Notes under the pieces: model-generated
Told to the model about the DNA's origin: nothing
Databases searched by the model: none
The model's input: only the letters and a program-made list of their open reading frames with translations
Assembly (NCBI GenBank): GCA_016712045.1
Contig: JADJRV010000001.1
Coordinates: 265,641-329,640 of the forward strand
Direction of reading: 5' to 3'
DNA length: 64,000 bases
DNA from: Chloracidobacterium sp.
GTDB lineage: Bacteria; Acidobacteriota; Blastocatellia; Pyrinomonadales; Pyrinomonadaceae
Made by a program: the position numbers and the translations under genes
Shown: positions 17,785 to 27,110 of the stretch, piece after piece
Numbering within the stretch: the first letter of the stretch is position 1
Layout of the letters: the number at the start of each line of letters is the position of its first letter

Positions 17785-17792
17785 GAATAAAA

Positions 17793-18596
17793 ATGGCTTC
17801 AACTAAATCAAACAAACCCCGCGTTACAAAGAAAAAGGTCGATGTGCCAAAGACCGTCGCCGAGGCTAAGGAACTAGAGGCGACACCCGGCTATTGGCAC
17901 TTGACTGACGACGAAGTTCTACTTCGGTCGCCGGAGCCTGAGGACGAATTAAAAACATCGGATTCGTGGCGCGTGTTTCGCATCTTGGGCGAATTCGTCA
18001 ACGGCTTTGACGAGCTGGCGACGATCACACAGGGCGTTTCGATATTTGGCTCGGCCCGCACGCCCGAGGACGACCCGATGTATGAGGCCGCCCGCGAAAC
18101 CGGGGCTCTGCTCGGTGCGGCCGGTTTTGAGATCATCACGGGCGGCGGCCCCGGCATTATGGAAGCCGCAAATCGCGGTGCCCACGATGTCGGCGGAAAA
18201 TCGGTCGGCTGCAACATCCAACTGCCGTTTGAGCAGATGGCAAATCCGTATCTGACCAAATCCCTGACGTTCAAATATTTCATGGTCCGCAAGACCATGT
18301 TCATCAAATACAGCAACGCCTACGTCATTTTCCCCGGCGGTTTCGGCACGATGGACGAGCTGTTCGAGGCGCTGACGCTGATCCAGACGCGAAAGATCCG
18401 CAACTTTCCCGTCGTGCTTTTCGGCTCGCAATACTGGCAAGGCCTGCTCCAATGGATCACCACAACGATGCTCCGTGAAAAGTACATCAACACCGAGGAT
18501 CTCGGCCTCATCCATCTGACCGATTCGCCAAAAGATGCCGTCGATTTTATAATCAAGACCTGTAATTCAGGTATCGATAACGGGAAGCCGGCTTGA
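17793..18596 (+). CDS. LOG family protein (TIGR00730, nucleotide 5'-monophosphate phosphoribohydrolase fold)
   Basis: A 267-residue Rossmann protein with the two family motifs GGGPGIMEAANRGA (about 113-126) and PGGFGTMDELFEALTLIQ (about 181-198). The family hydrolyses cytokinin-type or other nucleotide monophosphates to free base and ribose-5-phosphate and was long mis-called lysine decarboxylase. The basic N-terminus (about 40 residues) is longer than in small LOGs. Downstream is a lipoprotein gene on the same strand. Confidence 0.9.
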   Translation: MASTKSNKPRVTKKKVDVPKTVAEAKELEATPGYWHLTDDEVLLRSPEPEDELKTSDSWRVFRILGEFVNGFDELATITQGVSIFGSARTPEDDPMYEAARETGALLGAAGFEIITGGGPGIMEAANRGAHDVGGKSVGCNIQLPFEQMANPYLTKSLTFKYFMVRKTMFIKYSNAYVIFPGGFGTMDELFEALTLIQTRKIRNFPVVLFGSQYWQGLLQWITTTMLREKYINTEDLGLIHLTDSPKDAVDFIIKTCNSGIDNGKPA

Positions 18597-18656
18597 TCCG
18601 TCAATACTATTAATAGCGGCCTTATAGACAATCTTAAAAACTGGAGAGGATCTTTT

Positions 18657-19175
18657 GTGAAAAATAAACTTAGCTTAAACTTTGTTCTGTTATCAGTAAT
18701 CTCGGCGGCCGTCGCCATTTCAGCCGCTTGCGGCGGAGCAGCGGGCAATACCTCAAATGCGGGAAACGCCAAGAACTCGAATTCGGCCAACACTAATGCG
18801 AATTCAAACTCGAACGCCAACACCGTCGCCGTTTCCGACAAGCCACCGATAGTCACCACGGCTGACAATCTACAGCTTTCGTCCGACTGGATCGACGCAT
18901 CGGAATTTCCCGGACGCACTATCACTGTCTCGGGATATATCAATCACGCAACCAAAGACACGCTGTCGGTCGGCTATAGTTATGGCCCAACGGTCTCCGG
19001 AAATGGTATTGATTGTAAGGGAGATTTTTCGCAGTATTCGGGTATCGAAGAAAAGGTCAACAGCCTGGCAAAAGACAACAAAGCTCCAAAAGCCACGGTC
19101 AAAGGAACCTTTAAGTCACGCGAAGACAAGACAATAACGCTCGAACCGTGCGTACTCGTCGATATCGCTAAATAG
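18657..19175 (+). CDS. Lipoprotein with Asn-rich linker and OB-fold-like domain
   Basis: GTG start at 18657 with a GGAGAGGA site upstream. A signal peptide ends in the lipobox ISAACGG, followed by a low-complexity Asn/Ala/Ser linker (about 30-58), a pattern common in lipoproteins of this kind of genome. The folded part (WIDASEFPGRTITVSGYI, ATVKGTFKSREDKTITLEPC) resembles the tRNA_anti-like OB domain: nested beta strands with the two Cys (DCKGD, LEPC) possibly disulfide-bonded. Membrane-anchored, function unknown. Confidence 0.75.
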   Translation: MKNKLSLNFVLLSVISAAVAISAACGGAAGNTSNAGNAKNSNSANTNANSNSNANTVAVSDKPPIVTTADNLQLSSDWIDASEFPGRTITVSGYINHATKDTLSVGYSYGPTVSGNGIDCKGDFSQYSGIEEKVNSLAKDNKAPKATVKGTFKSREDKTITLEPCVLVDIAK

Positions 19176-19231
19176 TCTCGGTGATATCTATATTTTGAAT
19201 TGCGGCTGGTGAAGAAACTCGCCGGCCATTT

Positions 19232-19543
19232 TTACGCTTTCAAAACAGAATCGAGCCAAGCTCGGTACGGCTCCGCTACATTTGCCGCATCGATCGCGAC
19301 GATCTCAGGCACTTCGTAAGAGTGATTTGCGGCAACAAACGCTGTAAGTGCGTCCCATTTTTCTGACAGCGTTTTTATGAGCAGCAGATGCTCTGATTCT
19401 TTTTGCAGCTTTCCTTCCCACACATAAACCGACGTCATCGGCGGCAGGATCTGCACACACGCGGCGAGTTTTGCCGTGACAAGCTTTTCCGCCAACTCCT
19501 CGGCCTCAGTTTGGTTTGGTGCAGTTGTAATAACGATCAGCAT
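19232..19543 (-). CDS. cutA: Divalent-cation tolerance protein
   Basis: The 103-residue product from ATG 19543 matches CutA1 along its length: MLIVITTAPNQTEAEELAE, KLAACVQILPPMTSVYVWEGK, EHLLLIKT, and HSYEVPEIVAI. CutA forms very stable trimers and is linked to copper tolerance. Its ATG overlaps the stop of the M48 peptidase gene (TGATG), so it is translationally coupled to it. Confidence 0.93.
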   Translation of the reverse strand: MLIVITTAPNQTEAEELAEKLVTAKLAACVQILPPMTSVYVWEGKLQKESEHLLLIKTLSEKWDALTAFVAANHSYEVPEIVAIDAANVAEPYRAWLDSVLKA

Positions 19544-20526
19544 CAACTAGCGTGTTTCGCCATAACCTCGTCATACTCACCCGTTTCCGTCCATTCGAGG
19601 ATCTCGGCGACGCGCCAGATGGGGAATGGGTGCGAGAGGCCGGAGTTCATGACGTCGGCCCAGAAACGGTCGAGGCGGCTCTCATCGTAATTCTTTTTGA
19701 AATCGCGTCCTTGTTCGAGGAAAAGTTCGTAATCTATTTTTGAGGCAAAAGTGCCGCCGGCGAGTTTCATCATCGTGCGGCCGATGACGTGCGGGTCCTG
19801 CATTACGAGCAGAGCGGCACGGTCGCACGAGAGTTCGGCACGGCGTGACCATGCGAGCAAGGCGCTGGCGATGCCCATTGAGATGATCAGTTTTATGATC
19901 TCGGAACCGGGTATGAGGCGGGCAGCGGAGACATTGATGAGAGCCTCGATGAGCCGTGCGGCGGTGAGATAGAGGACGTGTTCGGAATGGATGTGGCCAA
20001 CCTCGTGGGCGATGACAGCGAGCGTTTCTTCGTCATTGAGCCGCTCGACAAGCGCCGAGTGGAGCACGATTATCGGTTTTTCGACTCCGCCGGTAAAAGC
20101 GTTGACGATCGGGTTTTGCTGGACATAGAGATCCGGCATCTCGACGCCAAGCGTGCCGCAGGCGACCTCTAATTTGGCGTAAAGGTCGGGGCATTGTTTT
20201 GGCGTCACCTTGACCGCCGACGCCATAAACGCAACGCGGATAGCGGATTCCCCAGTCCACGCGAGCAGTTTCTTTAGGGCTGAATCGACGCCGGGGATCG
20301 CTTTGAGCGCGGCCATTGCCTTGGCGTCCGCCGGGTGGATGTAATCGTTTTTGTGCAGCCCGTCAAAAACCTTGCGCGGCTCGTCTGACAGCGGCAGCTT
20401 ACAGCGTCCGCAATTGGCATCGGCATTTTTGTAGTCAGCCTTGACGGCGTTTTTCTGACCGCAAAAACGGCATTTGACTGAGTTTGGTTTTGACGGCTCG
20501 ATCGATTCGCTCTTTTTTCTTGGCAT
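19543..20526 (-). CDS. M48-family metallopeptidase with zinc ribbon
   Basis: The start chosen is MPRKKSES (ATG 20526); a longer frame to 20589 lacks support. An N-terminal zinc ribbon (KCRFCGQ ... CGRCKLPL) precedes the catalytic domain with LAVIAHEVGHIHSEHV (HExxH) and the downstream metal-ligand Glu region in RRAELSCDRAALLVMQD. Two hydrophobic segments lie between them. M48 enzymes of this kind are membrane-associated proteases in envelope quality control. It is coupled to cutA by TGATG. Confidence 0.88.
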   Translation of the reverse strand: MPRKKSESIEPSKPNSVKCRFCGQKNAVKADYKNADANCGRCKLPLSDEPRKVFDGLHKNDYIHPADAKAMAALKAIPGVDSALKKLLAWTGESAIRVAFMASAVKVTPKQCPDLYAKLEVACGTLGVEMPDLYVQQNPIVNAFTGGVEKPIIVLHSALVERLNDEETLAVIAHEVGHIHSEHVLYLTAARLIEALINVSAARLIPGSEIIKLIISMGIASALLAWSRRAELSCDRAALLVMQDPHVIGRTMMKLAGGTFASKIDYELFLEQGRDFKKNYDESRLDRFWADVMNSGLSHPFPIWRVAEILEWTETGEYDEVMAKHAS

Positions 20527-20575
20527 ATCGCTATTGTAAACGAAAAATCCGCTGTAAGTGTTCAGAAAAGAATAT

Positions 20576-20645
20576 CCACAGATAGACACAGATAAACACT
20601 GATAGGAGACTGTGTACTATCTGTGTCCATCTGTGTTCATCTGTG
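20576..20645. repeat. ATCTGTG-type 10-bp period inverted repeat
   Basis: CCACAGATAG, ACACAGATAA copies are mirrored by ATCTGTGTCC, ATCTGTGTTC, ATCTGTGAA. It lies between the start of the M48 gene and the end of the methyltransferase gene, both on the minus strand. Same family as 6756-6824. Confidence 0.75.
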
Positions 20646-20647
20646 AA

Positions 20648-21498
20648 CTAAATCGAAAGTCTGACGACCGTTTCGACGTGATGCGTCTGCGGAAAGAGGT
20701 CGATGGCGGTGATGGAGTCAATCTTGTAGCCGGCATCGACAAGCAGAGCGAGATCGCGGGCGAGGATCGACGGTTCGCAGGAGACGTATGAGATATGCTC
20801 CGGCCGCAGCTCGGCGAGACGCGGGATGACCGCTTTTGCCGTACCCGAACGCGGCGGATCGATCAGGCAAAAGTCGATCTTTTTTGTTTTGTTGTTTTCA
20901 AGGAAATATTCGACGCTTTTGTTGAGTAACTGATCCGCAGATAATCGAGCGTCGATTGCATCCCCGGCGTCAGGATCGGGCAGGTCGCAATGTCGATAAC
21001 ATCGTGCGAATCGCGGGCAAAATAGCCGATCTTTTGCTTTTCGCGGTCAACGTGCCAGCGGGCACGCGAGCGGTATTCGAACTGCTGCGGGCTGGCGATG
21101 ACCGGGATCTCGCCGTCGTATTCGATCTTGCCGATGCGGTGCAGACAATCGCGGATGATGCCGGATTTGGCCTCAAGTTGGGCTTCGTAGGACAGATGCT
21201 GAAAGTCGCAGCCGCCGCAGACGCCGTAATGCGGACACGGCGGAGCGATGCGTTTTGGGCCGGGTTCTTTTAGCTCGACAATGTCGGCAAAAGCCATGCG
21301 TTTCTTCTTGATCTCGCGGATGCGAACCTTCGCAACATCGCCGGGAGCAGCCAGCGGCACGAGAACGGTAAGATTCTCGGCAAATGCCAGCCCCAGCCCG
21401 CGAGGTACGATCTTTTCGATCTTTGCCTCAATGGCATCGCCTTTTGTGTAATATTTGCTCAATTTTTGTGGTCCTCGACCGTTCTTAAAATCCGGCAC
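20648..21498 (-). pseudogene. RumA/RlmD-type 23S rRNA (uracil-5-)-methyltransferase with internal deletion
   Basis: N-terminal TRAM-like barrel (AIEAKIEKIVPRGLGLAF) and the iron-sulfur region (PPCPHYGVCGGCDFQHLSY) are intact, as is WHVDREKQKIGYFARDSH with a downstream Cys. The frame then breaks near 20930. The remaining C-terminus, in another frame, is IDFCLIDPPRSGTAKAVIP, YVSCEPSILARDLALL (catalytic Cys) and PQTHHVETVVRLSI ending at TAG 20648-20650. The stretch with the SAM-binding motif I, roughly 110-130 residues by family comparison, is absent. Start is GTG 21498 or a nearby TTG. Confidence 0.8.
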
Positions 21499-21547
21499 GT
21501 GAACCTTGTCTTTGTATCACAAAACGCAGGCAAAACAAACCTGACGG

Positions 21548-22228
21548 CTATTTGAGACGGAAATTGCCTTGTTCGAGAACGCTACGTAGGGTTTGCAGAT
21601 CAGCGTCTTTTGAATACGATATCGTGAACATCACCGCAAAGCCGTCACGTACAGTCGCGTACATCCGTTTCTTACCCGCGCTAGTCGAGGTGTCGAGATA
21701 GCCAAACTGCATCGTCCCGAGCTTTTCAGCCTGGGTTTCGGAGTATTTGAAATCAGTCGGCAGTTTCATCGTTGCAAAGCCCGCACGGATCGCGTCGAAA
21801 TAATCGACCGCGTCCTTTATCTGCGGGTTTAGGACGAGGTTCTCGACCGAGATCCGGACGATCGCATTGTCGGTCTCGCCCGGCATCGACCGGTACGCGG
21901 TCAGTAGGATCTGGACATTTTTGATCGCCTGATCGACCTTGGCTTTTGATACGGGTGGCAGCGAATCAGGGGCTTTGAGTGCGAGGTCAAAGCCCCGCTT
22001 TTTCATATACGCTTCGAAATCATCGCCCGGGATGAGCCATGCATCCGGGAACGTGACCTCAAAATTGAAAGTCTTGTTTGTGTACGTACGGCCGGAAACG
22101 ATTCCTTTATCAACCGACGGAGCGGCCTTAATTGGTGTCGATCGAGGCTTTGGCCTGGGTTTGGTTTGGGCCGATAAAATGGTAGAAAATAACAGCGTGA
22201 CGAAAATGACAGCGACGAACTTTCTCAT
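21548..22228 (-). CDS. Exported protein of unknown function
   Basis: The 226-residue product has a signal peptide (VAVIFVTLLFSTILSAQT) followed by a basic Pro-rich segment (KPRPKPRSTPIK). The mature domain (YTNKTFNFEVTFPDAWLIPG ... GYLDTSTSAGKKRMYATVRDGFAVMFTISY) resembles the PsbP/MOG1-like fold seen in exported proteins with an F-x-V-x-FP-x-W strand. Its ATG overlaps the stop of the next upstream gene (ATGA). Role unknown, periplasmic. Confidence 0.7.
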   Translation of the reverse strand: MRKFVAVIFVTLLFSTILSAQTKPRPKPRSTPIKAAPSVDKGIVSGRTYTNKTFNFEVTFPDAWLIPGDDFEAYMKKRGFDLALKAPDSLPPVSKAKVDQAIKNVQILLTAYRSMPGETDNAIVRISVENLVLNPQIKDAVDYFDAIRAGFATMKLPTDFKYSETQAEKLGTMQFGYLDTSTSAGKKRMYATVRDGFAVMFTISYSKDADLQTLRSVLEQGNFRLK

Positions 22229-22899
22229 AAATAAAACAGGCCGAGCCGAGGGATATTTGCCTCTTCACGCAAGCGTTTGAGCAGCATCAGCTCGAAAGTA
22301 TTTTTGTAAGCGGCGGGCTCCATCTCGGCTTTGTAGCCGCGTAGCTGGGCCGCAACTTCTTTCTCGACAATTTTTAGATGCACAGATTCCCAATTTGTAA
22401 GCATCGCCCGATCGAGTAATTTTTCGATATCTCCAAGCGTCGAATCGACCGTCTCGGCATCGCCGGTAAGATTTGTAGTTAGTTCCTCGAGCCTCGCGAC
22501 GGCACGTGCGATGTCCTCAGTAAGGCCGGCGGTGGTGTTTGCTTTCAGCGATTCAATGGCAGATGCGATGTGTGCAGATATCGCCTCGGGCGAATATGCA
22601 ATCTCAGCCTCAGTGTCGGTACCCGTTGATTTTCCTGCCTGCGAACGCAGCCATTCGGCGTACTGGACCTCGACCTCTTCGCGGCAGTAGAAAAGGCTTT
22701 TGATCGTGCGGGTTCCAATAGGTTGCTTATCAAAAACGTCAAACACCGATTCGATCGAACGAAGGACAATATGCAGCGGGATGCCGCGTTCCTGCCACAT
22801 CTCGATGAAAGCCCAATCCAAAGGGCTCAGGAACAGATTCTTGGCCCGCCGGCGGATAAATGTGTCTTCGATCTCGGTGAAATAGTTAAAGTAATTCAT
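22225..22899 (-). CDS. Conserved-looking helical protein, function unknown
   Basis: This 224-residue soluble protein is mostly helical and charged. It begins NYFNYFTEIEDTFIRRRAKN followed by LSPLDWAFIEMWQERGIPLHIVLRSIESVFD, and has a coiled-coil-like middle (AISAHIASAIESLKANT ... ARLEELTTNL). No catalytic motif is apparent. It is coupled by ATGA overlap to the exported protein gene and is divergent from the methylmalonyl-CoA mutase gene, 65 bases away. Confidence 0.7.
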   Translation of the reverse strand: MNYFNYFTEIEDTFIRRRAKNLFLSPLDWAFIEMWQERGIPLHIVLRSIESVFDVFDKQPIGTRTIKSLFYCREEVEVQYAEWLRSQAGKSTGTDTEAEIAYSPEAISAHIASAIESLKANTTAGLTEDIARAVARLEELTTNLTGDAETVDSTLGDIEKLLDRAMLTNWESVHLKIVEKEVAAQLRGYKAEMEPAAYKNTFELMLLKRLREEANIPRLGLFYL

Positions 22900-22964
22900 G
22901 GCAGTGCCGACGGCGGCGGCGTTTGGGTGAAGTGATTCACCTGTTATGCTAATCTAAACGAAAT

Positions 22965-24560
22965 ATGGCGAAAACGCGACGCGAGAGCTTTCAAACCTCA
23001 TCGGGCATCGAATTGCCTAATGATTTTAACCCGGAAAATGTGACGCCGGTCGATTACGCGCGGGATCTGGCGGCGCCGGGCGATTTTCCATACACTCGCG
23101 GCGTACGGCCGAGCATGTATCGCGGCCAGTTTTGGACGATGCGGCAATACGCCGGGTTTGCCACCGCCGAAGAATCGAATGCACGGTATAAATATCTGCT
23201 CTCACAAGGCACTACCGGTTTGAGCGTGGCGTTTGATCTGCCGACGCAGATCGGGCTTGATTCGGATGATGGTTTAGCCGCCGGTGAGGTCGGCAAGGTC
23301 GGTGTTGCCATCGATAGTCTCGACGATATGCTGACGCTGTTTGACGGCATACCGCTTGATAAAGTTTCGACGTCGATGACGATAAACTCAACCGCATCAA
23401 CGCTTTTGTGCCTTTATCTGGCGGTTGCACGCAAACAGGGCGTTGGGTTTGAAAAGGTCTCGGGGACGATCCAAAACGACATTCTCAAAGAATATATCGC
23501 ACGTGGGACATACATCTATCCGCCAAAACCGAGTCTGCGGCTGATCACCGATACCTTCGCATATTGTGCCGCCGAGGTGCCAAATTGGAACACGATCTCG
23601 ATCTCCGGCTATCACATTCGTGAAGCAGGTTCGACCGCCGCGCAGGAGATCGCTTTTACGCTCGCCGACGGCATTTGCTATGTCGATGCGGCGATCAGCG
23701 TCGGGCTCAAGGTCGATGATTTTGCTCCGCGGCTGTCGTTTTTCTTTAATTCGCACAACAACCTGCTCGAAGAGATCGCCAAATTTCGAGCCGCTCGGCG
23801 TTTATGGGCTCGGATCATGCGTGACCGCTTTGGCGCCGTAAATCCAAAATCACTGATGCTGCGTTTTCATACGCAAACGGCGGGTTCGACGCTGACGGCG
23901 CAACAGCCTGAGGTTAATGTTGTCCGCACGACCATACAGGCTCTTGCGGCTGTGCTTGGCGGGACGCAGAGTTTGCATACAAATTCGCTGGACGAAGCAC
24001 TAGGATTGCCGACCGAAAATGCGGCGCGCATCGCGCTCCGAACGCAGCAGGTGATCGCTTATGAATCGGGTGTTGCCGATACGGTTGATCCGTTTGCCGG
24101 GAGTTACGCTATCGAGGAATTGACGACACAGCTCGAAAAAGCAGCTGTCGATTACATCGAAAAGATCGATGCAATGGGCGGGATGCTGCGGGCCATCGAA
24201 CTCGGATACGTCCAAAATGAGATACAAGAGGCGGCGTACGATTATCAGCTGGCGGTCGAAAAAGATGATGCGATCGTCGTTGGCGTCAATAAATTTCAGT
24301 CCGACGAGGGCTCTATCCCCGTCATGCGCATCGATGAAAAGATCGAACGCGATCAGGTCGCAAGTCTGCAGGCTATCCGCGCAAGACGAAACGCCGCCGA
24401 CGCCGAGGCTGCATTAAAAGCCATCGAAGATGCCGCTAACGGCACCGAAAATCTGCTCCCCCGCATACTCACCGCAGTCGAGGCCGAGGTCACCGTCGGC
24501 GAGATCAGCAACCGGCTCCGCTCCGTATGGGGCGAATATCGTGAGTCGGTCACCGTCTAG
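22965..24560 (+). CDS. Methylmalonyl-CoA mutase, catalytic N-terminal subunit
   Basis: The 531-residue protein is the TIM-barrel subunit without the B12-binding domain, as in split-type mutases. Motifs: FPYTRGVRPSMYRGQFWTMRQYAGFATAEESN, TGLSVAFDLPTQIGLDSD, SMTINSTA, SGTIQNDILKEYIARGTYIYPP, NWNTISISGYHIREAGSTA and RFHTQTAGSTLTAQQPE. It interconverts methylmalonyl-CoA and succinyl-CoA in propionate metabolism, using a separate small B12 subunit not in this window. The MeaB chaperone and epimerase sequences are at 10357-11469. No cobalamin riboswitch fits in the 65-base gap upstream. Confidence 0.93.
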   Translation: MAKTRRESFQTSSGIELPNDFNPENVTPVDYARDLAAPGDFPYTRGVRPSMYRGQFWTMRQYAGFATAEESNARYKYLLSQGTTGLSVAFDLPTQIGLDSDDGLAAGEVGKVGVAIDSLDDMLTLFDGIPLDKVSTSMTINSTASTLLCLYLAVARKQGVGFEKVSGTIQNDILKEYIARGTYIYPPKPSLRLITDTFAYCAAEVPNWNTISISGYHIREAGSTAAQEIAFTLADGICYVDAAISVGLKVDDFAPRLSFFFNSHNNLLEEIAKFRAARRLWARIMRDRFGAVNPKSLMLRFHTQTAGSTLTAQQPEVNVVRTTIQALAAVLGGTQSLHTNSLDEALGLPTENAARIALRTQQVIAYESGVADTVDPFAGSYAIEELTTQLEKAAVDYIEKIDAMGGMLRAIELGYVQNEIQEAAYDYQLAVEKDDAIVVGVNKFQSDEGSIPVMRIDEKIERDQVASLQAIRARRNAADAEAALKAIEDAANGTENLLPRILTAVEAEVTVGEISNRLRSVWGEYRESVTV

Positions 24561-24563
24561 TTC

Positions 24564-24660
24564 GGAGTCCCAGCTTTAGCAGGCCTCCTGCCAACGGTTG
24601 ACAACTAAAGTTGGTACTCCAAGCTAATTATTATAGTGACAAACACAGTTTAACTGTGTT
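24564..24660. repeat. Inverted repeats between mutase gene and pilT
   Basis: GGAGTCCCAGCTTTAG (from 24564) is mirrored imperfectly by CTAAAGTTGGTACTCC (to 24620). Then a perfect 9-bp hairpin AACACAGTT-T-AACTGTGTT lies at 24642-24660, with an AT-rich flank. The second could act as a weak terminator for the mutase gene. Confidence 0.55.
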
Positions 24661-24741
24661 ATTATTCTACTTGAGCCGCTCCGGCTCTCATCTATCCACA
24701 ATATATATGCCGGGCCCGACGGCTTTAGACCCCATCGAAAT

Positions 24742-26757
24742 ATGGATATTCTCAACGATTACCTCAAAACTCTGCTCTCGTCGTGCAGCGACGAACTGCG
24801 TCTTGAACCCAACAAAAATCCTTATTTGGTCGCCGAAAATCGCACTAGCGACGTGTCAAAGGTGCCGCTTTTGGGTACGCAGATCAGCACAATGGTCTTT
24901 CCGCTGATACCGCCCGCGACAAAATCAGAGCTGCCGCATAGGTCTGAGATCGAGTTTGTACATCCGCATCAGCTCGGTAATTTTAATTTTACGGTGCAAA
25001 AATCATCGGCCGGATTTAACGTGACGATACGTCCGCTGATCGGCGATTCGGACGGCTCAATATCGGTTCCTAGGCCTCTGCCGGACGTCGCACCTGCGTA
25101 TTCGACGCCGATCGTCGAACATACATTTTCAGAACCAGAACCTGCTGCTACGCCGGAAATGAAAGCCATGCCCGAACCCGCCGCCGAGCCGGAAGTGCAA
25201 ACCTCATACGAGTTTGAAAGCTCATCTTCCGCATACGATCTGACGGCCAGCGAATCTGCCGAGGTCGCAAGCCTTGCGGATATGCTGATGGAACCGCCCG
25301 AGTCGGCTCCGGAATATGTGTCGATGGATGAGGAAAAGGTCGAGGTTGTTTCGGTCAATGACCCTGAATATCAAACCGTATTTTCAGAGACAGCGCCTGA
25401 GATACCGCTTCGCCGCAGAGATGATTTTATCCCCGCCGAATACGCCCCGCCGGCCGAGATACAGTTTGAACAGCCTGTCTATGACATGCCCGACCTCGAA
25501 ATGCCCGCCGACAATCCGCCCGTCAACAACACGCCTATGATGGAATCAACCCCCGTTTTCACACCGCCTCCCGCGATGCCTGTAACAGCTCCGCCGCCAG
25601 TCGCAGCAGCTCCGCCACCAGCCCCTGCTGAGCCTGTCGAAGCAGCCTTTGTTGCCGCTCCGGCAAACGCGAGTGAGGCCGCTAAGATGGATGCACTGTT
25701 TATGAAAATGGCCGAGATCGGTGCATCTGACCTGCACTTGTCTGTCAGCGTACCACCGATGGTTCGCAAAGACGGCAGGATGAAACCATTGCAAGAGGGC
25801 GATGCCGTGCTGACGCCTGAGGCAATGCGCGAGCTGCTGACATCGATCATGCCGGCTCGTAATCAAGAGGAGTTTGCCGCTCGTAGCGATACCGATTTTG
25901 CATACGAGATACCGGGCATGGCGCGTTTTCGCTGCAATATTTTTGAAGACAGAAAAGGAATGGGTGCGGTATTTCGCATCATCCCGTCAAAGATCCTGAC
26001 CGCCGAGCAGCTCAACCTGTCAAAAGCGATCATGGACCTCTGCACGCTGTCCAAAGGGCTGGTCGTTGTGACCGGGCCGACCGGATCTGGTAAATCGACG
26101 ACGCTGTGTGCGATGGTTGATTCGATCAACAAACAGCGTGAGGACCACATCATCACCATCGAGGATCCGATCGAGTTCGTCCACGACAATCAGAAATGCC
26201 TTGTTAATCAGCGTGAGGTGCACAACCACACAGATTCATTCAAAGACGCTCTGCGTGCGGCCCTTCGCGAAGACCCAGACATCGTCCTCGTCGGTGAAAT
26301 GCGTGACCTCGAGACGATCTCGATCGCTATCGAGACGGCTGAGACGGGCCACCTCGTTTTCGGCACGCTACACACGACTACCGCTGCTTCGACGGTGGAT
26401 CGCATTATCGACCAGTTCCCTGCCGACCGTCAGCAGCAGATCCGCGTGATGTTGTCGGAATCGCTCAAGGGCGTTATTGCTCAGACGCTGCTCCCGAAAA
26501 AAGGCGGAGGACGCGTTGCCGCTCTCGAAGTATTGATCGTCACACCGGCGATCTCAAACCTCATTCGCGAAGGCAAAACGTTCCAAATTCCGTCGGCAAT
26601 GCAGACAGGTAAAAATCATGGAATGGTGCTGCTCAACGACGCTCTCTACGAACATGTCCAGAGCGGAGCCGTCGAACCAATGGACGCTTACGTCAAAGCC
26701 GTTGATAAACCCGGATTTGAGACTCAGTTGACCCGAGGCGGATTTAAGCTTTCCTAA
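24742..26757 (+). CDS. pilT: PilT-type twitching ATPase with long N-terminal extension
   Basis: Residues about 310-671 are a full PilT: the N-domain ASDLHLSVSVPPMVRKDGRM, then Walker A GPTGSGKSTTLCAM near 445, the Asp box, Walker B DPDIVLVGEMRDLETI near 511, and the His box GHLVFGTLHTTTAASTVDRI. It powers pilus retraction in the cytoplasm at the pilus base. Residues 1-100 look like a degenerate second copy of the PilT N-domain (LRLEPNKNPYLVAE ... GNFNFTVQKSSAGFNVTIRP). They are joined by about 200 Pro/Glu/Ala-rich residues. Usual PilT is near 350-370 residues, so this is almost twice as long. Confidence 0.9.
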   Translation: MDILNDYLKTLLSSCSDELRLEPNKNPYLVAENRTSDVSKVPLLGTQISTMVFPLIPPATKSELPHRSEIEFVHPHQLGNFNFTVQKSSAGFNVTIRPLIGDSDGSISVPRPLPDVAPAYSTPIVEHTFSEPEPAATPEMKAMPEPAAEPEVQTSYEFESSSSAYDLTASESAEVASLADMLMEPPESAPEYVSMDEEKVEVVSVNDPEYQTVFSETAPEIPLRRRDDFIPAEYAPPAEIQFEQPVYDMPDLEMPADNPPVNNTPMMESTPVFTPPPAMPVTAPPPVAAAPPPAPAEPVEAAFVAAPANASEAAKMDALFMKMAEIGASDLHLSVSVPPMVRKDGRMKPLQEGDAVLTPEAMRELLTSIMPARNQEEFAARSDTDFAYEIPGMARFRCNIFEDRKGMGAVFRIIPSKILTAEQLNLSKAIMDLCTLSKGLVVVTGPTGSGKSTTLCAMVDSINKQREDHIITIEDPIEFVHDNQKCLVNQREVHNHTDSFKDALRAALREDPDIVLVGEMRDLETISIAIETAETGHLVFGTLHTTTAASTVDRIIDQFPADRQQQIRVMLSESLKGVIAQTLLPKKGGGRVAALEVLIVTPAISNLIREGKTFQIPSAMQTGKNHGMVLLNDALYEHVQSGAVEPMDAYVKAVDKPGFETQLTRGGFKLS

Positions 26758-26783
26758 CACTTTACTTTCACACAGTAACTTAT

Positions 26784-26814
26784 GCGGCGGAGTCCACACT
26801 CCGCCGCTTTTTTT
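26784..26814 (+). terminator. Rho-independent terminator after pilT
   Basis: GCGGCGGAGT pairs perfectly with ACTCCGCCGC across a CCAC loop, followed by seven T. Confidence 0.92.
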
Positions 26815-26928
26815 GCCTCCACTTAGTATGGCAACACACAGACACGCCCTCGCAGGTATGTTTATCTAATAGATATATCCCTATTTGCGGCGCCCGAAAG
26901 GCCAGGCGATTTCGAGGAGAAAAATATT

Positions 26929-27078
26929 ATGCTTTGGACGATTATCTTAATACTGTTGGTGCTATGGGCACTTGGATTTAGCTTTGCCGGTGCGGCAACC
27001 GGTAACCTTATTCATGTTTTATTGGTCGTGGCGGTTATCGTTCTTATCCTCCAGTTGGTTCGCGGACGCAGGGTTTAA
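26929..27078 (+). CDS. Lmo0937-like small membrane protein (49 aa)
   Basis: A short gene starting at ATG 26929 after GAGGAGA. The product begins MLWTIILILLVLWALGFSF and ends HVLLVVAVIVLILQLVRGRR: two hydrophobic helices separated by a Gly-rich turn (AGAATGN) and a basic end. This matches the Lmo0937/DUF5670 family of tiny bacterial membrane proteins, often near stress genes. Function unknown. It is followed by the iron-permease-like gene. Confidence 0.82.
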   Translation: MLWTIILILLVLWALGFSFAGAATGNLIHVLLVVAVIVLILQLVRGRRV

Positions 27079-27110
27079 GTAGATAAACATGTCGCCAGTA
27101 AAGCTTATCG

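Noticed and set aside
22900..22964. Cobalamin riboswitch upstream of methylmalonyl-CoA mutase
   Set aside because: The gap is only 65 bases, far too short for the aptamer, and no B12-box is visible.
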